64,000 nt of DNA, taken from the NCBI RefSeq assembly GCF_001667925.1, contig NZ_LZJR01000044.1, forward strand, positions 1-64,000, written 5' to 3'. Below the pieces are notes generated by a model that saw nothing but the letters and a program-made list of their open reading frames with translations, searched no databases and had not been told where the DNA came from. Shown here piece after piece: positions 19,559 to 28,009 of the stretch (position 1 is the first letter of the stretch; each line of letters opens with the position of its first letter). The stretch comes from Mycobacterium sp. E2479 (GTDB taxonomy: Bacteria > Actinomycetota > Actinomycetes > Mycobacteriales > Mycobacteriaceae). A program made the translations under genes and the position numbers.

Positions 19559-21661
19559 ATGGCCACCGATCAAAATCCGAAACAGCGTGATCTCGACTCG
19601 GCCCGATTCCGTCGCGACACCGGGTACCTGACCACCCAGCAGGGCGTCCGCGTAGACCACACCGACGATTCGCTGACCGTCGGAGAGCGAGGACCGACAC
19701 TGCTCGAGGATTTCCACGCCCGGGAGAAGATCACCCACTTCGACCACGAGCGCATTCCGGAGCGCGTGGTGCACGCGCGCGGGGCCGGTGCCCACGGCTA
19801 CTTCGAGCCGTACGACGACTGGCTGGCGGACTACACGGCGGCCGCATTTTTGACCACGCCGGGCGTTCAGACTCCGGTGTTCGTGCGATTCTCCACCGTA
19901 GCTGGCTCGCGCGGATCGGCCGACACGGTCCGCGACGTACGCGGCTTCGCCACCAAGTTCTACACCGAACAAGGCAATTACGATCTGGTGGGCAACAACT
20001 TTCCGGTGTTCTTCATCCAGGACGGCATCAAGTTCCCCGACTTCGTGCACGCGGTGAAACCCGAGCCGCACAACGAGATCCCGCAGGCGCAGTCCGCACA
20101 CGACACGCTGTGGGACTTCGTGTCGCTGCAGCCCGAGACCCTGCACACCATCATGTGGCTGATGTCGGACCGGGCGCTGCCGCGCAGCTACCGCATGATG
20201 CAGGGCTTCGGTGTGCACACCTTCCGGCTGGTAAACGCCACCGGCGAAGGGACTTTCGTGAAGTTCCACTGGAAGCCGCGACTCGGTGTGCACTCGCTGA
20301 TCTGGGACGAGTGCCAGAAGATCGCCGGCAAAGATCCTGACTACAACCGCCGCGATCTATGGGAGGCCATCGAGTCGGGCCAGTTTCCGGAGTGGGAGCT
20401 GGGCGTGCAGCTTGTCGCCGAGGAGGACGAGTTCAAATTCGATTTCGACCTGCTCGACGCCACGAAAATCATTCCCGAGGAACAGGTTCCGGTACGCCCG
20501 GTGGGCAAGATGGTGCTGAACCGCAACCCGGACAACTTCTTCGCCGAAACCGAGCAGGTCGCCTTCCACACCGCCAACGTGGTCCCAGGCATCGACTTCA
20601 CGAATGATCCGCTGCTGCAGTTCCGGAACTTCTCTTATCTGGACACCCAGTTGATCCGTCTGGGTGGTCCCAACTTCGCCCAGCTGCCGATCAACCGGCC
20701 GGTGGCCGAGGTCCGAACCAACCAGCACGACGGCTACGGACAGCATGCGATCCCGCAGGGGCGCTCGAGTTACTTCAAGAACAGCATCGGCGGCGGCTGC
20801 CCCGCACTCGCCGACGAGAACGTGTTCCGACACTACACCCAACGTTTGGACGGGCAGGCAATGCGCAAGCGCGCCAAGTCCTTTGAGAACCATTACAGCC
20901 AGGCGCGAATGTTCTGGCAGAGCATGTCGCCGGTCGAAGCCGAGCACATCGTTGCCGCCTTCGCTTTCGAGCTGGGCAAGGTCGAAGTGCCCGAAATCCG
21001 TTCGGCCGTCGTAGCACAACTCGCGCGGGTGGACGGCGGGCTGGCCGGGCAGGTGGCGGCGAAGCTGGGTCTGCCCGAGCCCCCGGAGGAACCGGTCGAC
21101 GATCGGGTAGCCGCGTCGCCGGCGCTCTCCCAAATCGGTGTCAGCGACACCGTCGTCTCGCGCAAGATCGCCGTCCTGGCCGCCGACGGCGTCGACGTGG
21201 TGGGAACACAACGCTTCATCGATCAGATGGGCGAACGCGGCGCGCTGGTCGAGGTGTTGGCCCCGGTCGCGGGCGGCACGTTGGAGGGCGGATCCGGCGG
21301 CGAGCTTCGAGTCGACCGATCGTTCACGACGATGGCGTCGGTTCTGTACGACGCCGTCGTGGTGGCGTGCGGGCCGCGGTCCATAGCGACGCTGTCCGAC
21401 GACGGTTATGCCGTGCACTTCGTGACCGAAGCCTACAAACACTTGAAGCCGATCGGCGCCTACGGGGCGGGTGTTGACCTGCTGCGCACCGCCGGCATCG
21501 CCAACCGCCTGGCTGAGGACACCGACGTTCTCAACGATCAGGCCGTCATCACCACGAAAGCCGCCGCCGACGAGTTACCGGACCGCTTCGCCGAGGAATT
21601 CGCCGCCGCTCTCGCCAGGCACCGTTGCTGGGAGCGGCGCACAGACCCAGTTCCCGCCTAG
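19559..21661 (+). CDS. katE: Large-subunit (clade 2, KatE-type) catalase
   Basis: 700 residues from ATG 19559, well spaced from ggaaggag. Haem catalase core (about 1-500) with distal His in [12 protein letters not shown], distal Asn in [12 protein letters not shown] and the proximal signature [16 protein letters not shown] carrying the haem-ligand Tyr. A C-terminal flavodoxin/DJ-1-like domain (about 550-700, beginning [13 protein letters not shown]) is typical of HPII-class enzymes. It decomposes hydrogen peroxide. It is divergent from the Che/STAS operon and followed at 75 bp by a small Rho-N-type gene. The M. tuberculosis genome relies on KatG and I recall no KatE there, so this is an accessory peroxide defence. 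Confidence 0.96.
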   Translation: MATDQNPKQRDLDSARFRRDTGYLTTQQGVRVDHTDDSLTVGERGPTLLEDFHAREKITHFDHERIPERVVHARGAGAHGYFEPYDDWLADYTAAAFLTTPGVQTPVFVRFSTVAGSRGSADTVRDVRGFATKFYTEQGNYDLVGNNFPVFFIQDGIKFPDFVHAVKPEPHNEIPQAQSAHDTLWDFVSLQPETLHTIMWLMSDRALPRSYRMMQGFGVHTFRLVNATGEGTFVKFHWKPRLGVHSLIWDECQKIAGKDPDYNRRDLWEAIESGQFPEWELGVQLVAEEDEFKFDFDLLDATKIIPEEQVPVRPVGKMVLNRNPDNFFAETEQVAFHTANVVPGIDFTNDPLLQFRNFSYLDTQLIRLGGPNFAQLPINRPVAEVRTNQHDGYGQHAIPQGRSSYFKNSIGGGCPALADENVFRHYTQRLDGQAMRKRAKSFENHYSQARMFWQSMSPVEAEHIVAAFAFELGKVEVPEIRSAVVAQLARVDGGLAGQVAAKLGLPEPPEEPVDDRVAASPALSQIGVSDTVVSRKIAVLAADGVDVVGTQRFIDQMGERGALVEVLAPVAGGTLEGGSGGELRVDRSFTTMASVLYDAVVVACGPRSIATLSDDGYAVHFVTEAYKHLKPIGAYGAGVDLLRTAGIANRLAEDTDVLNDQAVITTKAAADELPDRFAEEFAAALARHRCWERRTDPVPA

Positions 21662-21735
21662 GACATGGTTTTCATCGCGCCCGGGGCGGGCACTCGGAGA
21701 ACCAGGGCGTCTCATCGTGGACAGGAGGATCGAGC

Positions 21736-21993
21736 ATGCCGCGTTCGTCGATCAAGAACGAGAAGCTGTACCAGGACCTGCGCAAGAAGGGCGACTCCAA
21801 GGAAAAGGCCGCACGCATTTCCAACGCGGCCGCCGGCCAGGGTAAGTCGAAGGTTGCGCGCCGAGGCGGCAAATCCGGCTCTTACCAGGACTGGACGGTG
21901 CCGGAACTCAAAAAGCGCGCCAAAGAGCTTGGCATGTCCGGCTATTCGAGCCTGACCAAGGACAAGCTGGTCGCCAAGTTGCGCAAACACTAA
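21736..21993 (+). CDS. Small Rho-N/DUF7218-type basic protein
   Basis: 85 residues from ATG 21736, preceded by aggagg at 21723-21728. The N-terminal half is lysine-rich with EKLYQDLRKKGDSKEKAARI. The C-terminal 38 residues form a SAP/Rho-N-type nucleic-acid-binding helix pair (WTVPELKKRAKELGMSGYS, LTKDKLVAKLRKH). Small proteins of this type occur in actinobacterial stress regulons. It is probably cotranscribed with catalase. The stop overlaps the convergent nucleotidyltransferase gene by 4 bp. Confidence 0.9.
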   Translation: MPRSSIKNEKLYQDLRKKGDSKEKAARISNAAAGQGKSKVARRGGKSGSYQDWTVPELKKRAKELGMSGYSSLTKDKLVAKLRKH

Positions 21994-22580
21994 GGGGTCA
22001 GGCCCAGTCGGTCGGCCAGCACCAGAAACGCGACCGCGTAGTCGTTGTCGGCGGTCAGCTTCCTGATGGCATCCCAGTCCAGTCGTTCGCGCACCGCGCG
22101 CACCGCCGGCAGCAGTTTGGCGAAGTCGCAGTGATGCTCGTGCAGCGCCCGTAGCTGCTGGACGAGCACCATGGTGGGTGGCAGCACCGGCATGCCGATC
22201 GCCAGCACATCGTGCTGTTCGGCGCGGTCTAACGTGGCGTCGTCGACGGGCACGCCGTTGAGCCGGTGCAGGATGTCTACGACCATGTTGTCCCTACGGG
22301 CCTTGAACAGCCAGTCCTCGGGCGGGCGCTCGATGACGAAGTCCGCACCGGCCAGGGTCGCCACGGCGGCTTCCACGTCGGATTCCGCTACCACCAGATC
22401 CACGTCGTGACTGGGTTCCGGTGCGCCATAAGCCCACAACGCGTAGCTGCCGGCCAGTGCGAAACGCGGTCCGTGCTCCTTCAGCGCCGATGCCGCGCAG
22501 CGCAACGCTTCCCGCAACTGCGTGGCGCACGGGGGTGGGTCGGGGTGCGCGTCGGTGCCTGCCATTGTGCTGCCTGCCAT
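21990..22580 (-). CDS. Nucleotidyltransferase-fold protein
   Basis: 196 residues from ATG 22580; ATG 22565 is also possible because a 15-bp tandem duplication doubles the start region. The motif GSYALWAYG followed by SHDVDLVV gives the GS...DxD pattern of Pol-beta-type minimal nucleotidyltransferases. The remaining sequence is helical. Such proteins may be antitoxin-like or AbiEii-like toxins, or housekeeping transferases. No partner gene that would define a toxin-antitoxin pair is visible. Role unknown. Confidence 0.8.
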   Translation of the reverse strand: MAGSTMAGTDAHPDPPPCATQLREALRCAASALKEHGPRFALAGSYALWAYGAPEPSHDVDLVVAESDVEAAVATLAGADFVIERPPEDWLFKARRDNMVVDILHRLNGVPVDDATLDRAEQHDVLAIGMPVLPPTMVLVQQLRALHEHHCDFAKLLPAVRAVRERLDWDAIRKLTADNDYAVAFLVLADRLGLTP

Positions 22581-22585
22581 TGTGC
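22556..22585. repeat. 15-bp tandem duplication at a start codon
   Basis: tgcctgccattgtgc occurs twice head to tail (22556-22570 and 22571-22585). It doubles the start codon and the first residues (MAGSTMAGT) of the nucleotidyltransferase gene. Confidence 0.9.
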
Positions 22586-22635
22586 ATAGGTCATACCCAG
22601 CCTGGCGTGGAGCAACCTGGCAGGCGGCCAAGGCC

Positions 22636-22660
22636 GTTTAACTTATGGCTAATTGGGAAA
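22636..22660 (+). promoter_or_regulatory. Possible SigF-type promoter of GT2-PIG-L operon
   Basis: GTTT (22636-22639), 15 bases, GGGAAA (22655-22660). The -35 is exact and the -10 matches 4 of 6. The first gene starts 10 bp downstream without a clear ribosome site, consistent with a very short leader. Confidence 0.35.
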
Positions 22661-22670
22661 TATTGGGGTT

Positions 22671-23342
22671 ATGTCCACCGCCGTGCCGCGCGCTTATGAC
22701 GCCGTCGCCGTAGTGATCCCTGCCCACAACGAGCGGGCACAGCTGCCGGCCTGCCTGCGCGCGATGCTCACCGCCGCCTTGTGCGCGCCGATTCCCGTCA
22801 CGATCGTAGTAGTCCTGGATGACTGCGACGACGGCAGCGACGAACTGGCCGGTGAGTACGGGCCCGACGTGCACTTCATCAGCGTCGACGCGCACAACAC
22901 GGGAACGGCCCGCGCGGTCGGCTTCGGTTATGCGCGATCGCTTTTGGACGCCGATGCCCGGTGCTGGTTTGCCACCGCCGACGCCGGGAGCCGGGTGGAC
23001 CCCGGCTGGCTTATCCATCAGCTGCGGTCAGGCGCCGACGTGGTCGTCGGCGTCATGCGGTGCTACGAAGCAAGCGAGCGCGGCCGCCAGAGCCGCCAAC
23101 AGCTCATCGACGGCGACATGGGCTTCAGCGCGCGCGCATATTGGCACGTCGGCGGCTTTCGCACGTTGGCAACCGGCGAAAAAGCCGACTTGGTCGAGCG
23201 GTTCGAAGCCGCCGGCCACCACATACATCGCGACACCGACTTGTCGGTGATCACGTCGAAGCGAATCCAGGCTCGGGACCCGTACGGATTCGCCGACTAC
23301 CTCACGCAATTGGGGAGAACGGCGGCGGGTGATTGCGCGTGA
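22671..23342 (+). CDS. Family 2 glycosyltransferase
   Basis: 223 residues from ATG 22671. GT-A fold with VVIPAHNERAQLPACL near residues 14-29, VVLDDCDDGSDEL as the nucleotide-sugar strand, and the DxD-like TADAGSRVDPGW near residue 103. It ends soon after the catalytic domain, with no membrane anchor. The last codons overlap the next gene (GTGA), so it heads a coupled trio with an acyl-CoA-dehydrogenase-like and a PIG-L protein. The trio suggests synthesis of a modified, N-deacetylated glycoconjugate; this is inference from gene order. Confidence 0.92.
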   Translation: MSTAVPRAYDAVAVVIPAHNERAQLPACLRAMLTAALCAPIPVTIVVVLDDCDDGSDELAGEYGPDVHFISVDAHNTGTARAVGFGYARSLLDADARCWFATADAGSRVDPGWLIHQLRSGADVVVGVMRCYEASERGRQSRQQLIDGDMGFSARAYWHVGGFRTLATGEKADLVERFEAAGHHIHRDTDLSVITSKRIQARDPYGFADYLTQLGRTAAGDCA

Positions 23343-24292
23343 CGGCGGGTTTGGTTGAGCACTGGCTGGAGTCCGGAAGACTCGAGTTGCCCCTTCCCGC
23401 CTCGGGGCGCACGGCGGAACGCTGGCAGCGGCTGGCGCGCCTGGCCGAAGAGGACATCGTGGCGGCCAGGATCGCCGAAGCCCACGTCGATGCGGTGGCG
23501 ATACTTCACGAGTTGGGTGGCAAACCGCCCGAAGCGGGCCAATTGTGGGGCGTGTGGGCGGCCGAGGCCCCGGACGCCGCCTTGACGGCCACCGACAACG
23601 ATGGCGCGTTCTTGCTGAACGGCACCAAGGTGTGGTGTGCGGGTGCGGGGTTTTGCAGCCACGCACTGGTGACCGCGCGCCTTGACGACGGGACGCTCGG
23701 GCTGTTCGCGGTCGCCGCGACCGACCCAACCGTCAGGGCGTTGCCCAGCACATGGTGGAACGCCGGCATGGCGGGCAGTGATACCAGGCCGGTCCAGTTC
23801 ACCAATACTCAAGCCGTCGCAGTGGGCGACCCCGACGCCTATCTGGAGCGGCCCGGGTTCTGGCATGGCGCGATCGGTGTGGCTGCCTGTTGGCTGGGTG
23901 GTGCGCGCAGGGTCGCTGACCCGCTATACCGTTGTGCCGCAAGCCAGTCGGCGGACGCGTACTCGCTGGCACACCTTGGCGCGGTGGACGCCGCGCTCGC
24001 CGCCGGTGAGGCGATCCTGTCGGCGGCCGCAAGTCAGATCGATGACGACCCGTTCGACCGGGCCGGCACCGCGCAGCTTCTTGCCCGTCGAGTCCGCACG
24101 GTGGTGGAACACGCGGTCGACGAAGCCATCACCCGCACCGGACGCGCTTTGGGCCCCGGCCCGCTGTGCCAGGATGGCCGCCACGCGCAACGGGTCGCCG
24201 ATCTGAGCATCTACATCCGGCAAAGCCATGCGGAGCGGGACTTGGCCGAGCTCGGCTGCCTGGCGGGTCAGCAGGGGATGCGGGTCCCATGA
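23339..24292 (+). CDS. Acyl-CoA-dehydrogenase-like protein, short
   Basis: 317 residues from GTG 23339, overlapping the previous stop by 4 bp. The middle domain is visible (GAFLLNGTKVWCAGAGF near residues 88-104), as are helical C-terminal parts with RTGRALGPGPLC. Normal acyl-CoA dehydrogenases have about 380 residues; the N-terminal helical domain is shortened and I cannot place a catalytic Glu. It may act on a substrate other than an acyl-CoA or have a structural role. Its ATGA coupling to the PIG-L gene shows the three proteins are made together. Confidence 0.85.
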   Translation: MTAGLVEHWLESGRLELPLPASGRTAERWQRLARLAEEDIVAARIAEAHVDAVAILHELGGKPPEAGQLWGVWAAEAPDAALTATDNDGAFLLNGTKVWCAGAGFCSHALVTARLDDGTLGLFAVAATDPTVRALPSTWWNAGMAGSDTRPVQFTNTQAVAVGDPDAYLERPGFWHGAIGVAACWLGGARRVADPLYRCAASQSADAYSLAHLGAVDAALAAGEAILSAAASQIDDDPFDRAGTAQLLARRVRTVVEHAVDEAITRTGRALGPGPLCQDGRHAQRVADLSIYIRQSHAERDLAELGCLAGQQGMRVP

Positions 24293-25059
24293 AGACCGTG
24301 CCGGCGGGCAACTGCACACGGTTTGCGGCCAAGCCACTCACCCACGGCGGCACGCCGGCGCCGCTATGGCTGGCGGCTTTCGCAAAAAATCCGCTGCCGA
24401 CACTGGATGTGACGGAATGCCCACGGCTGGTGGTGGTGGCCCCGCACCCCGATGACGAAACTCTCGGCCTTGGTGCCACGATCACTCAGTTGGCCGCGAA
24501 CGGGATTCCCGTCCAAGTGGTCTGCCTCAGCGACGGCGGCGCGGCCCGGCCCGGTACGTCCGCATCGGAGCGACTTCGTATGGAGACCATCCGTCGTTAC
24601 GAATTGCGCAGAGCAGTAAATCTTTTGAACATCCCTCCCCCGGTACTGCTGGGTCTTCCTGACGGCGAGCTGGCGGACCATGAGGATAGGATCACCCAGA
24701 AGCTGACCCAGATCCTCGACGACGCCGGACCCACTTGGTGTGCGGCGACGTGGCGGGGCGACGGGCATCCTGACCACGAAACCGCGGGCCGTGCGGCCGC
24801 GGCCGCCTGCACGCTCACCGGGACGACGTTGCTGGAATATCCGGTCTGGATGTGGCACTGGGCATTTCCTGCCGACGAAGCCGTGCCGTGGGACCGGGCC
24901 TACTCGGTGCCCGCACCCGGTTGGGCATCGGAACGCAAACGGCGGGCCGCGCAATGCTATCGAAGTCAATTCGAGCGCAGCGGCGACCGAGCTGCGCCCA
25001 GGTTGCCGGGTTGCGTGCTCCCGCGTTTGCGCGCGGTCGGCGAGGTCGTATTTCGGTGA
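24289..25059 (+). CDS. PIG-L (LmbE) family deacetylase
   Basis: 256 residues from ATG 24289 (ATGA overlap). The zinc-dependent N-deacetylase signature PHPDDE sits near residues 49-54 and the third ligand region HPDHE near residue 163. The family removes acetyl groups from N-acetylglucosamine moieties, for example in mycothiol synthesis, but the partners here differ from the mshB context. The extra 40 N-terminal residues before the Rossmann-like fold are not typical. Last gene of the trio; a gap of 107 bp follows. Confidence 0.92.
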   Translation: MKTVPAGNCTRFAAKPLTHGGTPAPLWLAAFAKNPLPTLDVTECPRLVVVAPHPDDETLGLGATITQLAANGIPVQVVCLSDGGAARPGTSASERLRMETIRRYELRRAVNLLNIPPPVLLGLPDGELADHEDRITQKLTQILDDAGPTWCAATWRGDGHPDHETAGRAAAAACTLTGTTLLEYPVWMWHWAFPADEAVPWDRAYSVPAPGWASERKRRAAQCYRSQFERSGDRAAPRLPGCVLPRLRAVGEVVFR

Positions 25060-25166
25060 CCCCGGCGCTCCTGCCGGGATGCTCACCATTCGGCGTGTGT
25101 AGCACACAGTCCGCAGCGCGGTTATACCGCTGACTGCACGAGGCAAAAATGGGTAGGTGAAAACCT

Positions 25167-25931
25167 GTGCGTGTGGCGACGTTCAACATCCTGCATGGGC
25201 GCACCGTCGGTGACGGAGTCGTCGTCGCGCGGCTGCGCGATTGCGTACAGCGCCTTGACCCGGACGTGCTGAGCCTGCAAGAGGTCGACTGTGAGCAGCC
25301 GCGCTCCGAGCGCGCCGACCTGACCGCCGCCGCGGCCGAAGCCATGGGCGCGGTGGAACACCGGTTCGTGGCGGCGATTTCGGGCACGCCGGGCGCGACC
25401 TGGATGGCCGCTACCGGCCACGAACAACCGGGCACCGCCGCGTACGGGATCGCGCTGTTGTCCCGATACCCCGTCGCCAGTTGGCAGGTGGTGCGGCTAC
25501 CCCGCATACCGATGCGATTTCCGATGTACCTCCCGGGACCCAACCGGGTGATGGTGGTCGACGAGGAGCCGCGCGCCGCAGTCATCGCACAACTGCACAC
25601 CCCGCTGGGCGGACTAACGGTGGCCAACACCCATCTGTCTTTCGTTCCGGGCTGGAATCGGCGCCAGCTACGTCGACTGATTCACGACCTGCGCGGCTTC
25701 CCCGGGCCGCGGCTGTTGACCGGAGACTTGAACATGACGCCGAAGGCGGTGCGCCGCTGGTCGGGCATGCGTGCTTTGGCTGCCGCCCAGACATTTCCCG
25801 CGGACACGCCCAACCGCCAACTCGACCACATCTTGACCGACGACCACCAGTTGCGCGGTCGCGCCGTGCAGTCAGAACTGATGACGATTTCCGACCACCG
25901 TCCGCTGGTCGTGGATTTGCAGCGGGTCTGA
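25167..25931 (+). CDS. Endonuclease/exonuclease/phosphatase family protein
   Basis: 254 residues from GTG 25167. All EEP landmarks are present: the N-terminal strand ATFNILHG, metal-binding SLQEVD near residue 37, NTHLSF near 154, GDLNMTP near 189 and the C-terminal SDHRPLVVDL. The fold serves DNA repair nucleases and phospholipid or sugar-phosphate phosphatases; the substrate cannot be told. No signal peptide. A GGGTAG lies just upstream but without a matching -35 element. Confidence 0.92.
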   Translation: MRVATFNILHGRTVGDGVVVARLRDCVQRLDPDVLSLQEVDCEQPRSERADLTAAAAEAMGAVEHRFVAAISGTPGATWMAATGHEQPGTAAYGIALLSRYPVASWQVVRLPRIPMRFPMYLPGPNRVMVVDEEPRAAVIAQLHTPLGGLTVANTHLSFVPGWNRRQLRRLIHDLRGFPGPRLLTGDLNMTPKAVRRWSGMRALAAAQTFPADTPNRQLDHILTDDHQLRGRAVQSELMTISDHRPLVVDLQRV

Positions 25932-25935
25932 CAGG

Positions 25936-26028
25936 TCAGCCATCGGGGCGGCCCGATCGCACCGCGGCGAGAATCCACTCGATGTCGTCGGCCGTAGGCA
26001 CCTTGTCGGTGACCGCGATGATTGCCAC
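25936..26028 (-). CDS. Possible 30-residue peptide downstream of CsbD
   Basis: A small frame from GTG 26028 to TGA 25936 encodes 30 residues with regular protein-like composition (VPTADDIEWILAAVRSG). It begins 8 bp after the CsbD stop on the same strand. It could be a genuine small protein or the remnant of a longer gene whose 5' part is lost. Evidence is only composition and position. Confidence 0.3.
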   Translation of the reverse strand: MAIIAVTDKVPTADDIEWILAAVRSGRPDG

Positions 26029-26036
26029 GCCGACGA

Positions 26037-26273
26037 CTACTGGTTCTCCTTCTGCCGCTCTTCGGCAGCGTCGGCGCCGGCCCGCGCCGACTCAGCTTCG
26101 GCTTCCTTCTTGCCCGCATCGCGTTGCGCGTCGGCTTTGTCCTGCTGGGCCTGGCCCTCTCTGTGCAAGTCGTCGCGACCGAGCACGGCCCCGCCAACCT
26201 CTTTGGCCTTCCCCTTCACGCCCTCGACGGTGCCCTTTACCGCTTCCTCTGGCCCGCTCTTGTCATCGCCCAT
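26037..26273 (-). CDS. CsbD-family stress protein
   Basis: 78 residues. N-terminal GPEEAVKGTVEGVKGKAKEV is the CsbD-type motif, followed by a strongly charged Ala/Glu/Lys/Gln helix (REGQAQQDKADAQRD). Mycobacterial relatives are annotated as microaggregate-binding protein 1. CsbD is a general-stress protein in Bacillus, of unknown mechanism. The gene is divergent from an NmrA-type gene, with SigF-like promoters facing both ways. Confidence 0.9.
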   Translation of the reverse strand: MGDDKSGPEEAVKGTVEGVKGKAKEVGGAVLGRDDLHREGQAQQDKADAQRDAGKKEAEAESARAGADAAEERQKENQ

Positions 26274-26327
26274 GGGTTCGACCTCCCTCTCGTGATTGCC
26301 GAGCTTGCGCTCGATGGCACCTACGGC

Positions 26328-26352
26328 GTTCCCACCGCCCGGCCCGTCAAAC
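26328..26352 (-). promoter_or_regulatory. Possible SigF-type promoter of csbD-like gene
   Basis: Minus strand GTTT (26349-26352), 15 bases, GGGAAC (26328-26333; 4 of 6). It lies 55 bp upstream of the ATG at 26273. Confidence 0.4.
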
Positions 26353-26457
26353 GCGCGCGGTACGCGTTGCGCCTGGACGGCGAATGGGTGATGTGCGCGT
26401 CATCACGCCGGCAATGGTTGAGGCCGAACTTCACGTATCCGCCAGCCGAATGGGTCC

Positions 26458-26482
26458 GTTTCAACGTGGCAGTGCTGGGTAG
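26458..26482 (+). promoter_or_regulatory. SigF-type promoter of NmrA-like gene
   Basis: GTTT (26458-26461), 15 bases, GGGTAG (26477-26482), an essentially full match. The GTG start is at 26500, leaving a leader of about ten bases that contains gaaggggg. Confidence 0.65.
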
Positions 26483-26499
26483 TAGCAGGGCCGAAGGGG

Positions 26500-27312
26500 G
26501 TGAGAGCACTGACCACTGTCGCCGTGATCGGAGCGACCGGCACCGCTGGCTCCCGCATTGTCGCCCGCTTGAGGGCGCGCGACGTCGCGGTAGTGAAGAT
26601 TTCGCGTGAGCATGGCGTCGATTTGTTCGACGGACCAGGCCTTTCGCGCGCGCTCGAGGGTGTCGACGTCGCCATCGACGTGTCCAACCCGGTGCCTCCC
26701 GACGGCCGGTCCGATATCGGCCACACGCTGGTGGCAGCCTCCCGCAACATCATCGCCGCCTGTGCCACGCAGGAAGTGGAGCGTCTCGTGGTGTCGACGA
26801 TCGCCGGAATCGAGGATCCCGTGTTCGACGGCTTCGCCTATTACGAAGCCAAGCGGAAGGCCAAGGACATCCTGCTCGACGGTCCGGTGCCGACGACGGT
26901 CGTCAAGTCGACGCAGTGGTACGAGTTCGCCACCGACGACGACGCCGTCACCTGTAACGCCGATGAGGTGATCGTCGAGGACTGGTTGATTCAACCAATC
27001 GCCGCCGACACCGTCGCCGACGTGATGGTCGAGGCGGCCCTGGGGCAGGTACACGCACCGCGCACCATCACCGGTCCGGACATCATCCGACTACCCGATC
27101 TGACATCCAAACTGCTTGCCCTGCAAGGTGATAGTCGACAGGTGCGAACCGTAGAGCCCGCGGTCACCGCCCTGGGCGCCGGAGCGCTACTGGCTCCCGG
27201 TCAGGCAATAGTCGTCGGTCCCGACGTCGACACGTGGCTGCAAACCCTGGCTCCCCCTAGCACAAACGGACACCGCTCGGCGGACGGCGATGGAGGGTCA
27301 GGTGGAAGCTGA
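26500..27312 (+). CDS. NmrA/SDR-like NAD(P)-binding protein
   Basis: 270 residues from GTG 26500. The Rossmann motif VAVIGATGTAGSRI is near residues 7-20. There is no SDR YxxxK dyad in the canonical place, although FAYYEAKRKAKDIL holds a YxxxK-like pair. These atypical SDRs (NmrA/HSCARG-like) often sense redox state through NAD(P) binding rather than catalyse. The end is Gly/Ser-rich and overlaps the convergent membrane-protein gene by 15 bp. Likely stress-induced given the promoter. Confidence 0.9.
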   Translation: MRALTTVAVIGATGTAGSRIVARLRARDVAVVKISREHGVDLFDGPGLSRALEGVDVAIDVSNPVPPDGRSDIGHTLVAASRNIIAACATQEVERLVVSTIAGIEDPVFDGFAYYEAKRKAKDILLDGPVPTTVVKSTQWYEFATDDDAVTCNADEVIVEDWLIQPIAADTVADVMVEAALGQVHAPRTITGPDIIRLPDLTSKLLALQGDSRQVRTVEPAVTALGAGALLAPGQAIVVGPDVDTWLQTLAPPSTNGHRSADGDGGSGGS

Positions 27313-27720
27313 TGAGTTCCAGAGCATTAGCGCACAGCTGACCACGATCATGCCCGCGGCGGCGAGCGCAGCTAGTCGTTGATGTTCTTGGTGTGGACGC
27401 GTCGTAAAAATCCCAACCGCCTCGAGACGAAATCCCCGCAATGCCAGCACGAGCAATGCCAGCACGAGCAATGCCAGCACGAGCAATGCCAGGCCCGCGA
27501 TGATCTCAACGGTGATGATGACCAACGTCTCCGAGGAGAAGTAATCGAAAGTCACGCCGGCCGCTGGCAAGGTGACCGACGCGCCGAGGGCGCAGCCCGC
27601 GTAACCTGCGGGGTGCAACAGCCCTGCGGATGCAGGTCCGGCGACGGGCCGGACGAACGGAACAGCAAGCGCACCAAAGGCCACCCAGCCCACGCTCAAT
27701 AGACTCAGGCTGACCTTCAT
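27298..27720 (-). CDS. Small membrane protein with LVLAL repeat helix
   Basis: 140 residues from ATG 27720 (MKVSLSLLSVGWVAFGAL). Four hydrophobic segments are predicted. The third is extended by a 5-residue repeat (LVLAL) encoded by 15-bp tandem DNA repeats. I do not recognise a family. A longer frame continues upstream to 28152, but the leading part looks non-coding and lies under the hemophore promoter region. Function unknown. Confidence 0.65.
   Translation of the reverse strand: MKVSLSLLSVGWVAFGALAVPFVRPVAGPASAGLLHPAGYAGCALGASVTLPAAGVTFDYFSSETLVIITVEIIAGLALLVLALLVLALLVLALRGFRLEAVGIFTTRPHQEHQRLAALAAAGMIVVSCALMLWNSSAST
27438..27492. repeat. 15-bp in-frame tandem repeat (3.7 copies)
   Basis: gcaatgccagcacga is repeated without change at 27438, 27453 and 27468, followed by a partial copy to 27492. 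On the minus strand it encodes LVLAL units inside a membrane helix, so copy-number change would alter helix length by 5 residues per unit without frameshift. Confidence 0.95.
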
Positions 27721-28009
27721 GCCCAGCCGGATCGGCTCGAAGTGGCCGTACGCAGCGAGAGACGACGCAGTTCGGATAACGATTGCGTCACGATCATGGT
27801 CACGATTCCCTAAGAGCGGGCACCATTTCTTAAAGATTCGGGGATCGTTTAATCGTTCGCTTAGCGAAAGACCGTTAGAAGCTGGGTAATGACGCGCAGC
27901 GTTCGTCGTCAGCGAACACCGTCGCTGTTGGCTTCGGCTACTTTGGATTTCGAGGATCGGGAGCCTCTGTCGAGAGAAAATCATTTCGTTTCGAAGGACA
28001 TCAAAGAAC

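Noticed and set aside
20357..21442. 361-codon minus-strand frame inside catalase
   Set aside because: Lies wholly antisense to a well-conserved catalase; no protein-like features.
21990..22580. Toxin-antitoxin module around the nucleotidyltransferase
   Set aside because: The adjacent small gene is convergent and Rho-N-like, not a paired antitoxin; no second partner is present.
25146..25160. GGGTAG upstream of the EEP phosphatase as SigF promoter
   Set aside because: No GTTT-like -35 element at 15-17 bases; the match is to the -10 only.
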